64,000 nucleotides of DNA, taken from NCBI GenBank assembly GCA_943736015.1, contig OX031064.1, forward strand, positions 40,227,361-40,291,360. The letters are read 5' to 3'. Origin of the DNA: Tridacna crocea (Eukaryota; Mollusca; Bivalvia; Cardiida; Cardiidae). The translations under genes were made by a program, and so were the position numbers. Below the pieces are notes generated by a model that was not told where the DNA came from, did not search any database, and was given only the letters and a program-made list of their open reading frames with translations. Below are positions 48,801 to 60,800 of this stretch, piece after piece. Position 1 is the stretch's first letter; each line of letters begins with the position of its first letter.

Positions 48801-51800
48801 TGCATCAAAAAGAATGGTAAAAATCTACCTGTAGAAATTAAAAGAAAGAGAATCATTGAGATCTGAAGTGACTAAAAAGAATGTTGAAGATTGTTGAGAA
48901 AAAGTTGAGGGAAAAGGAGCTATAATAGTACTGCAGTCATCTATGTTATAAACATTTCTTAATTAAACTTCCCTCAGTGCTTTTGCCAAGCCCCAGTAGC
49001 CCAGTTGGTGGCAAAAAAGACTTGAGAAAAGATGACTTCACTGGTTTTAGCCAAATTCCATCTAAGGATTGATTAAGCATTAATTCATTCCTCTCTCACA
49101 AATAACCATTGTTTCAATGATATGTGGGAAAGCAGTGGATAGAATATCGTGGGGAGTACATGTATTTGTAAAAGAAAACGTGGGAAAGCATGGACAGCAG
49201 TACTGGCCTCTGCAATATCACTGATAAAAAGGTTAAGAAAGTGTTAATCACAAAAATACCTATACACTCAATGCTTTTAGAAATCTGTCAACCTTTTGTG
49301 GGGTTTTATATCATGAGTCAGATTTGTGTCATGTTCTCAATAATAAATTACCTTTTAAAATTTCCATTAACCCATAACCACACAATCCCTACTTTTGATA
49401 CCCCTGAGAAAGAAGCCTTTGGAAAACATTGTGGGAAAAGGAGAAAATGCTGGTAACCAGCATTTTCTCCTTTTCCCACAATGTTTTCTACCCTTCACAA
49501 AACAATTTTCAAACTTTAGTCATTTTTATTTTGTTGTCTGCAAATGCTTTCAATTTGGACCAGTCTAAAATATTGTCGTTTGGTAATGGGTTAACCACCT
49601 GTTACCACACAAGAGGATCATGACTGCCCTGGATCGCTCACCTATGCTAGCCTTGTCATATGACAGAGAATACTCAAAAGTTAATTTTAAGGTAGTAAGT
49701 ACCTTCCTAATGGAAAACAGTTATTTCCACTGTGATATTATCCTACAAAATTTGCTACATTGTATGTTTAAAAATGACTATCATTGTACTACTTTAACCA
49801 AGCCACTTATTCCTTTGATCATTCCTATGATCTCATTAGAAAAAGGAGATAATAATTATCTCCCTTTTCAGAAAAAAAACAAAAGTATCAACAAATAAGT
49901 AAAGATAGACATTAAAATAATTTCATGTCAGTTAGAAATGTGTAATTTTTAAGTATTATATCAGTATAAATCCTTCTCCATCAACTAATAGGAAACTTTA
50001 TTACATGTTGCACTAGAAGAGTTTGGATGGTAATACCTTAGCCCTTTACCATTATTCCATACAATCTTTAGTTCACATAACCTGACAGAGTAGGTTTTTG
50101 AAATTTTTTTGGAAATGGAGAATATGCAGGTAACCAGCCCACAATAACTTTTATCTTTTTCATATATCCATCATGTCAGCCACATTAACTGTGTTGTCTG
50201 GAAATGCTTTAACCCTTTACCAAATAATCCCTGGTTTTCATGGCCCTGAAAAAGGAGCCTTTAGAAAACATTGTGGGAAAAGAAAGAAATGCTGGTAAAC
50301 AGCATTTTCTCCTTTTCCCACAATGTTTTCTACCCTCTCAGGAACAAATTTTAATTTTTGAATAATGTTAATTTTGTCGTCTTCAAATGCTTTCAATTTG
50401 CACCAGTTTATAGATTTGTCGTTTGGTAAAGAGTTAAATTGGGAAATGTCAAAAATATGGTTGTCTGGTAAAGGCTAAACCTTTACAACTTCCCTGAGAA
50501 ATAAAGTGTTTGAAAACATCTTGGGAAAAAGGCAGAAATACTGGCTACTAGCATTTTCTTTTTCCTTTTTCCACAGTGTTGTTCACAGCCAAATCTCATA
50601 ATTCCAGCCAACCTGAAATGTCATCTGCTTTTGCTGTTCAATTTGGAAAAGTCAAAAAAAAATTTGTTTGATAAAATCTAAATTATAAATGAAGATATTA
50701 TCTAGACCAATATTCAGCTGATACTTCATTAACATTGTATATAAAACACGACTGATTGACAAAATAGTTTTAAATGTAACATATAACATTAATTTAGTAA
50801 TGTTTTGCCAGCCAGCACACCTATCTATGCTTTCCTAGAATTTCCTTTAGCAGTACTCTGCAAAATTTTCTCCCCAAACCACTGACTGCTTTCCCACATA
50901 ACCATCAAATGTCAAAACATTGGTCAACAACAAAAAAAGATACAACATATGACATTCAACTCTTTTTACCTTAAGTTCCAAAACCCTAGACTTGTCCATT
51001 TTGAAGGCAAAGTGTTTGTAGATGACAAAAAATGTGAGGTTAAAATGATGGAACTGGATAGGAAAGAAAATATTGTGGGGAAAAAAAAAAACATGACGAT
51101 CAACATTTCCTCCAATTCAAATGCTGTTTTAAAAATCCGTTTTCTTTTTCCTGTCTTTTGAATATGTATTTGTTTTGTGGAAGGTGAAATAAAACACTCC
51201 ACTCTTCTTTTTTTATGGGTATATGAGACCTTTCAATAGCATAGAAAACATTGTGACAAAAGGTGAAATTGCTCATCAAGAGCAATTTCAACTTTTGCCA
51301 CAATGTTTTCCAAAGCTCCTACAAGCAATGCATAGAAATGAGTATCTATGGAGTAAAGGGTTAAAAGTGGTTGGAAAGTTCAAGAGAAAAATTGAAAAAT
51401 TTGAAATGATAAAAATAGGATTGCACAACATTGCATTTTCTGTACAGTCCTGATCTTGATCTACATGTACATAGCTAGCCAAAGCTGTGACTTAAATTTG
51501 CCTAAATCATTTGAAAATTTCATAATTTTGTCCCAAGATACTCTACCTTTGCAATGAAGACTGCTATCACAGCTGTGGCCAGTTCTGGTGCTGAGCTCCC
51601 TGCAGCCATAAAAGTGGCACCAGCAACATCTGGTTGTATACGTAACACTGAAAATACATAATGTCTGTCTACTTTATTGTAATGAATGAGTAACTGCATG
51701 TACCTACTTTGTAGTAAGGGCTTCACCAGTAAAGTCTGTAAATCTGGATTTAGCAGTTATGTTAATAAGCTCTGATAGGTCTTTTCTGGCACCTAGAGCT

Positions 51801-54800
51801 CTGATGTTTTCTCAATGCATATTTCTGATGACAGGTTCAGTGTATGATATTGAGTGCACCAATCCAATAATGTTTTCTGTGTCTGTATTCCCCAACCATT
51901 CTTAAGAATAATATTAGTGTTTTTTCTCCAGATTTTCCTATCTCTTGAAAGTGACACAAGTTCTGATTGGCTAAACCTTTCGGTTCAGCCAATCTGAGGT
52001 TGTGATGCATTCAAAATTAAAAAATCTTGGATAATATGACTCAAGAAAACCCTCCTAAGAATGGATGGTGAATATATGGACCCATGTCACATAGGCACAT
52101 AATATATTTGTCTTTCAGCTTCTAGTTCTCTAATATTAACTGAAAGACTAAATAACCCTTTACAAACAATCCCTGGTTTTGGGACCTAAAGGAGGAAGCC
52201 AACTGAAAACATTGTTTAAAAAAGAGAAGATGCTGGTAACCAGCATTTTCTGTCTACCCTTCTGAAGACAAAGTTCAATTTTGAAGTCGTATTCATTTTG
52301 TCGTCTGAAAATACTTTCAATTTCTGCAAGTCTATAATTTTGTTGTTTGGTAAAAAGTTAAACACTGAAAATCAAGTAATTCCAAACTACTTACTGGCAT
52401 AGCATAAAAGAACATTTTCTTTACAAAACTTTATGGCAGTATTTTTACCAGATGATCAATTCACAGGATGCAATGAATATTTAAAATCAGATGGTTCTGT
52501 GCAATCTGATCTCAATCTATGCTTTAGACAAAAATAACTATAATTAATCTCGAACAGTTTGTTGTTATCTGTGACAAACCTGCAGAAAGACAATGAGCTA
52601 TGCTCTGTGAAACCTGGGCTTCATACATCTGCATATAGTAATGATCCACGTCAGCAAGTGCAGTCTGCCCAGGCTGACCTGTGGCAAAAACCTCTGTATG
52701 TCAAAGGACCAATTTACCTAAATCTGTCAATCTGTTAATTCTCCACCACACAATCCGGACTTTTGATGACCCTGAGAAAGGTGCCTTTTGAAAGCTTTGT
52801 GGGAAAAGGAGAAAATGCTGGTAACCAGCATTGTCTCCTTTTGCCACAATGTTTTCTACCCTTCCCAAATCAAATTTCAATTCTTTAATAACATTTATTT
52901 TTTCGTCTGCAAATGCTTTCAATTTCGACTTGTCCAAAATTTTGTTGTATGGTAAAGAGTGGAAAACAAAATGGATTTCAGTGATTTATAATAGTGTAAT
53001 GACTTGTTTGGTATCACACATCACAGGGATGCACCATAAAGCCTCCCTTTGGCAGAGCATGCCTCAAATGTAATTAATCAAAAAGTAATTAACTTGCAAC
53101 TATTTTGTAATTATGTTATAATACACTTATACGTGGCAAGTAGCAGCTTGGTCCAGTCACTGACCTACATGTATTTGTTAGCATTATCTTTGATTAAGTA
53201 ACATTTTATCAAACAATCCTATACTCTAACATCACATGACTTGTACACAAGAACACTTTTGGAAATTTAAAGAAAAAAGACTACCATTTTTTTTCTTTTG
53301 TTACAATGTTTTCTAGACTTTCTAAGACAAACCTCATTGCTGTAGAAACATTTGTCAACTGTAAATACTTTTAACTCTTTCCCAAATGATAGAAAATGGA
53401 AATGTATTTGCTGACAAATTATGTATGGCACAATTGATAATCCCGTCTGTGATAGCAATAAGAAAACATTGTGAGAAGAGGAGAAAAATTATTAATATTA
53501 ATGCTCATTGCCAACTTTTTTCTCTTTTTCCCTAGTGGATCAAAAAATTTTCAAGAATTCTGAAGAAAACTGGGCCAAGATCGTTTCTGTGAATCTTCAC
53601 AAAAATTGGATAGATAGTTTTTGAAAGATTAGATATTTGAAATGAAAATTAAAGCACGCACGACAGACACCAGGCCATGACATAAGCTCACTGCACTTCA
53701 GCCAGTGGAGCTAAAGACTGAAATTATTGTAAAGATGACAATTTGCTATTGTACAGTAGGTCCATATCCCCATATTGCTAGCAGAAAAGTGAATTTTACA
53801 ACCAGGTATTGGCTGTTTTGGGGGCTTTAAGCTTTGTGAAAACATAATTACTAGGAAAATGTATTCAATACAAATATTTTAAACAAACTATTATGAGGAA
53901 AGTAGCTGTTGCTTGTACAAGCTATTAATTAACTCTGTACCACACAATCCCAACTTTTGAAGACCCCAAAGAAGAAAACCTTTGAAAAAAATTGTGGAAA
54001 AAGGAGTAAATGCTGGTAACCAGCATTTCCTCCATTTCCCACAATGTTTTCTACCCTTTCCAAATCAAATTTCAATTTCTGATTCATATTTTTTTTGTTG
54101 TCTGCAAATGCTTTCTATTTGGAACAGTTCTAAATTTTGTCGTTTGGTAAAGTAGTAATGGATTTGAAGTAAATTTATCTTTCCTGCAGACAAATTCGAG
54201 TTCATTTCAATTATTTCTCTGCCCGAAGGGCTCAAAACACATCCCATCATTTATGTCTATAATCACAATGTAATTAGAAAACTGATTTAATAGATCTATT
54301 ACCTATTATCCATTGGGTTACAATTTTTACTTCAATATTACAGTATGTATTATGCCTAAAATCTTTACCAGTTTCAAAGTTATTGTATTCATTTCTCTCT
54401 CTTTCACCGCACATCATTATTGTGAAAATGGTTATTTAGCAATACAGCCTGTGGCTAATAGGAAGAATCAAGTGAAAAGTAGATCTAGCTGGTAAAAGAA
54501 ACTCCAGAAACGCATGGATGGATGGACTGGTCCCTGAGATATACATGTTTTAAAACAGAAAATATTGTTAAATACCATACATACAAAGAAACACACTTGA
54601 TTGGCCATAATTAAATTGCGACGTTTATGAATCTGTCCACTGAAACAGACCTGAAATGATTCAAATATAGATCTAGAGAGCTGGAAATGTCCTGACAATC
54701 CCCAACACGCCTGAGTTTAATTGTGTTTGCACAAAATAAGGTATATGGTCTTCAAAATTCTATGTTGAACTCGTAGTGGTATTGTCTTGAACAAAAAACA

Positions 54801-57800
54801 CAAAGTAATCAGCATTTACTGGCCATAACCATAAAATATCGAAAACAATTCACTGGTAATTCTTGATAATCTACTGGTTAGCATGAAATAAACAGATATA
54901 TTTATTGGCCATATTTAACCCATTACCACACAACCCCTACTTTTGACGCCCCTGAGAAAGAAGCCTTTAGAAAACATTGTGGGAAAAGGAGAAAATGCTG
55001 TTAACCAGCATTTTCTCCTTTTCCCACAATGTTTTCTACCCTTCACAAAACAAATTTCAAATTTTCAGTCACTTTAATTTTGTCATCTGCAAATGCTTTC
55101 AATTTGGACCAGTGTACAATATTGTCGTTTGGTAATGGGTTAAAGCTGTTTTTGTAAGAATATCTTGCAAACAAGCAAATAGTGTTAAATCTAAGATCAG
55201 AATGCTTGTCTGTGCAATCTGATCTTGATCTGTCCCATCTGCATAAGCAACTAAATCTTGCTTAAGTACTAAATGGGACAGAAAAAAAAACAACTACCAA
55301 ATCTACAGATACCCAGAAAATGACTTCTAAGTTATTATCATAAATTTAATTAATATTCTATGACATGACATACAGTCACAGATCAGGACAGAGCTGCAAC
55401 AATGTTATAGATACTAGTAGTGAACTGATTTCCCTCACAAACATATTTTATGCATTTTGAATTAACTCTGATAGCACCTTTTGCAGCCAATGTAGATCAA
55501 AGATCAGACTGCACGATGTGCAGTCTGATCTTTGATCTACACTGTCTGCTTTGCTGAGATTACTAGTCTTACAAACAAAGTCTGTAATAAAGGAAGAAAA
55601 TAATGAACAATGCAAAACATATACAGGGACTGGGCAGAGGATTTGAACCTAGAGAGCCAGGACCAAAGGCCAACACCATAACCTCTGAGCTAGAGAGAAA
55701 TGACCTTTCTGTAAACATGAGATTCCCCCCTCCCCCTTAGTATTAAATATCGTAACGGCTGTATTTCGGTTGTCAAACCTGTCAAGCTAACCAGAAATGT
55801 GTCAGACTTTTTTGTTTACATGATGCCCAATGCTGTGTTTTCATTGGCCAATAAGACATTGGAACACATATCAATCAAAACAAGCAATTTCGTTGAAATG
55901 ATATCCCCCGCCGAAAAAGACCTTTTTTGATACAAACGTATAAAAGGTATTGTGTTTTGCATGTACATGTGGCTTTTTTGTTATTGGTCCATGATGAAAT
56001 TATACATTGAGCTTCCTTGTTCAATGGCACAGGATTTCATTACATAACAAAGGGCAATAACTCAAAAATTACTGAAGACAGAGTTTTGGTTTTTGCGAAC
56101 TGCACTTCTCCTTAATGAATTCTATAATTGTATACAGTTTGAAGTTCCTAGCCTTTGTACTTTTGGAGATATGCTCCGGACAAAATTCCAAAGTGAAAAT
56201 TTACAAAGAGTAATAACTCAACAATTACTGAAGATAGAGTTATGATTCTTTAGCTGCACTTCTCCTTAATTAGTTCTATATGTGTGTGATGTTTCAAGTT
56301 CCTAGATTTTATACTTTTGGAGATATGCTCCGGAAAAAATTCCAAAGTTAAAAGTTACAAAGGGCAATAACTCCAAAAATACTGAAGACAGAGTTATGGT
56401 TGTTATGCACTGCACTTCTCCTAAATGAGTTCTATATATGTGTGAAGTTTCAAGTTCCTAGCTTTTATACTTTTGGAGATATGATCCGGACAACAATTCA
56501 AAGTAAAAATGTACAAAGGGCAATAACTCCAAAAATACTGAAGACAGAGTAATGGATCTTGTGCACTGCACACCTCCTCAATGAGTTCTATATGTGTGTG
56601 AAGTTTCAAGTTCCTAGCTTTCATACTTTTGGACATATGCTCCGGACAAAAATTCCAGAAAAAAAATGTACAAAGGGCAATAACTCCAAAAATACTGAAG
56701 ACAGAGTAATGGTTCTTGTACACTGCACGCCTCCTTAATGAGATCTATCCACTTGTGAAGTTTGAAGTTGATATCTCAAATACTTTTTGAGATATGCTCC
56801 AGACAAAAATGTGGGACGGAAGGACGGAATGACGGAAGGACGGACAGAGACTTTAACCATATCCTCCCCCGCCTTTCAGCGGGGGATACAAAAAATTAGG
56901 AATTGCAGGAAAGAAAATGTTCAAACCCATGTTGAATTTGCTCCAAAAATACTGAAGACAGAGTAATGGCGGGAGATAAAAAAAAATTAGGAATTGCAGG
57001 AAAGAAAATGTTCAAACCCATTTTAAATTTGCTCCAAAAATACTGAAGACAGAGTAGTGGATCTTGTGCACTGCACACCTCCTCAATGAGTTCTATATGT
57101 GTGTAAAGTTTCAAGTTCCTAGCTTTCATACTTTTGGAGATATGCTCCGGACAAAAATTCCGGGAAAAAATGTACAAAGGGCAATAACTCTAAAATTACT
57201 GAAGATAGAGTAATGGTTCTTGTACATTGCATGCCTCCTTAATGAGATCTATCCACTTGTAAAGTTTGAAGTTGAAATCTCAAATACTTTTGGAGATATG
57301 CTCCGGACAAAAATGTGGGACGGAAGGAGACTATTACCATATCCCCCGCCGCCTTTTCAGCAGGGGATAATCAGCAGAAAGTTCAATTCTCCATAGAGCA
57401 GTTGTTAGGTATTGTATTTAACTCTTTACCGAACGGCAAAATTTCAGACTCGACAAAGTTAAATGCATTTGAATATAACAAAATAAAAGTGCTCAAACGA
57501 TGATTTTTGTCTTTGATGGGGTAGAAAACATTGTGGGAAAAGAAGAAAATGCTTGTTACCGTTTTGTTCTCCTTTTCCCATAATGTTTTCTAAAGCCTTT
57601 TTCTCAGGATCATTAAAACTCTGGATTGTGCGGTAAAGTTCCGATTGTCAGTTAAACCAGGATGAGGCCATGCAAGAAAGAGTGGTAACCCATTACACTC
57701 AGCAAATTAAACATTGACCTTGCATTTATTTCAGGTCTTATTTCTAAATTTCAAATGTCTGTAGAAGTTATTCGGTACTCTAAGGATATTCTGAAGCTAC

Positions 57801-60800
57801 ATGCCTGAAAACCAATACCTAGAGAGTACCAGCATGTTTCACATTAATTTTGCAATGGAAAGCTAGCAATTTCAATGTTATATAATATGTGGTTCTGTCA
57901 AGCTATTTTGATCTTAATGCTTTCTTTATGACACATGACACTAAAAACTTTTCTGAACATTGCTATGCTAGAAAGACTGCATAGAAAGTGCATCTCTGAT
58001 CTTCACCATCCATTAACTCTTTACCGAACGACAAAATTTTGCACCAGTCCAAATTGAGAGCATTTGTAGACAACAATTTCAGTGTCTTAAACAGGGTAAT
58101 TTTTCTTTGACAGGGTAGAAAACACTGTGGGAAAAGGAGAAAATGCTGGTTACCAGCATTTTCTCCTTTTCCCACCATGTTTTCAAAAGGCTTTTTTCTC
58201 GGGGTTGTTAAAAGTCGGGATTGCGTGGTAAAGAGTTAATCTTAATTATATATTATGACCAACCTGTCCTTTATCTTGTATTGTGGCTCTTAAAAAAAAT
58301 CATTTGTTTACTTGCAGTAAAGGACGTAATGCGTTTCAGTCTGAATCTGTTCACTTTCAAGTCTCACAGGAATAAAAATCAATTCTAAAATCATTTTGAA
58401 CAGATTTTGAATGTATAATACTAGGAACTGTAGCCAACCATATTGCTTTTTTGCCCAACCCAGAGGCTCAGACTGTACCTATCATAATTATGGTTCAGAT
58501 ATTAAAACTTTTACTACACAGTCCAAAATTTTAATGACCATGAAGAAGAATGAATGAATGAATGAATGAATAGTGTTTTATGGCCCGTCGACAACTTAGG
58601 TCATATTGGGCGCACTTACTTAGTAAACAATAATGCGAGGTGAAAATAACATACATGTGCAACAACATAAGACAAACATGATAAATGAGGAATGGATGAA
58701 ACACAAAATGATGCCCCTTTTGTCGCCTTTTACGACATGCATGCTGTCACTTTTGTTCCGCCAGATGAAATGGTAGATGTGACGATCGTGGGACTGCAGT
58801 GGTTTATTCTTATACCCCCGATTAAACCACACGGGGTCCCACAGGCCAACTGATTCCCATTTCAAACCCTATTTTTACATCAAGGAAAAAAATATAGGAT
58901 TTGGAATAAGAACTACCCAGCCTGCTGCAATCCTACGAATTACGAGGAAAGCAGCCGTTTGTCTCTAATTTTAGTCGCCTTCTACGACATGCCATAGAGA
59001 AAGGCCGAGGTCCTATTCTATAAAGTAAAAAAGCCCCGGGACCCCACGGGGACATGAAGAAGGAGTCATTTTAAAACATTCTGGGAAGCAGCATTTTCTC
59101 CTTTTCCCACCATGTTCTCTACCCTTCCAAGAATTTGCACACAATTAATTATTAACTGTATTTGGTTAAAATTATGGGATTTGTCTATGAAAAGGTAGAA
59201 AACACTGTGGAAAAAGGATAAAATGCTAGTTAAAAGCATTTTCTTCTTGTCCTATGATCTTTTCAAAAGTCTTCCCCTTCAGGTCCTTAAAAGTTATGAT
59301 TGTGTGGTACAAACTTAACCCATTACCAAATGACAAAATTTTTGGTATGTCCAAATCGAAAGCATTTGAAGACGACAAGGTAAGAGTGACTGAAAATTTG
59401 AAATTTGTTTTGTGAAGTATGTAACAAACAATGTGGAAAAAGGAAAACATGCTGGTATCAAAGGCTTCTTTCTCAGGGTTGTCAAAAGTAGGGATTGTGT
59501 GGTATACACACTCTTTAAAAGAATCCTTCTGAAAACAATATATGAAATACTTGTATAAGGGAATAGGCCATGTGTATGATTGATAGGCAATAATGTTGAT
59601 TATGGTATTTAATCTTTACCAAACCATTCTGTGTTTAACTCTTTACCAAACAACAAAATTTTAGGCTGGTTCAAATTGAAAGAACTTGCAGACGACAAAT
59701 TCAGTGTGGCTCACATGATGAGATTTGTCAATGAAAGCGTAGAAAACATTGCTGGAAAAGGAAAAAAATGCTGGTAACCATTTCTATTCCTTTTCCAACG
59801 TTTTCGAAAGGTCTATAATCTTTCTGGTTACTATAATTTGTGGTTGTATGGTAAGGGATTAAACACTCTAGTAATTCTTTATCAAACAACTGGTCCAAAT
59901 TAAAAGCATTTACATTGGTTGGTTGTATTGGGGTTTAACGCCACTTTAACAGCTGAAGTCATATCATGGTGGTCGGTGACGCACATGTGTTTCCCGGCTT
60001 TCTCATACCAGTACTTACACAACTTTCTTTCCAAAGCCACCGACTACTTTTCTCTCATGCTTCAGCAGAGGTGAGAGGCAAAAATACTCCGGAAAGAAAG
60101 TTCGCCTCAACCGGGTATCGAACTTACAACCACCAGGTCTTGAGTCCGACACGCTCACCACTGAGCCACCCGGGTGGGCGAAAGCATTTATAGACGACAA
60201 ATTAAAATTTTAATGTACCGGTAGCTAAAATGATGGAATCTGTGTCTGGAAAAATAGAAAAACTTGTTGGAAAAGGAGAAAATACCGGTTACCATCATTT
60301 TCTCCCTTTCCTACAATGTTTTCAAAAGGTTTCTTCCTCAGAATTGTTAACCCTTTACCACACGATCATGACTTTTAAAGACCCTGTGAAACAAGCCTTT
60401 GAAAATATTGTGGGAAAAGGAGAAAATGCTGGTTACCAGTGTCTGATTCACAGTTGAGACAAACTTTCTTGTGAGAAAGTAGTCAGTGACTTGGAAAAAA
60501 TGTTGAGTCAGTTCTGGTGTAAAAAGACAGGACACACATGGGTAGGTGCACTGACCACCGTGATAAGACCTAAGCTGTTAACTTATTACGTTACAAAAAT
60601 ATTTTAGGCTTATCCAAATCCAAAGCATTTGCAGACGACAAAATAAAAGTGACTAAAATTTGATTTTTTTTGTGAACAGTAGAAAACATTGCGGAAAAAG
60701 GAGAAGATGCTGTTTACCAGCGTTTTCTCCATTTCCCACAATGTTTTCTATAGGCTTCTTTCTCAGGGTTGTCGAAAGTAGGAGTTGTGTGGTGATGGGT

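Noticed and set aside
55618-55710. Functional tRNA gene on minus
   Set aside because: A and B boxes are visible, but the acceptor and T stems do not pair; it is better explained as a SINE head. The same applies to 9080-9245, 11236-11395, 47985-48192 and 59913-60180.
56421-57177. Open frames on minus with repeated peptide CPEHMSKSMKARNLKLH-like units
   Set aside because: They follow the 156-base array, including its duplication; no family resemblance and no start or splice context.
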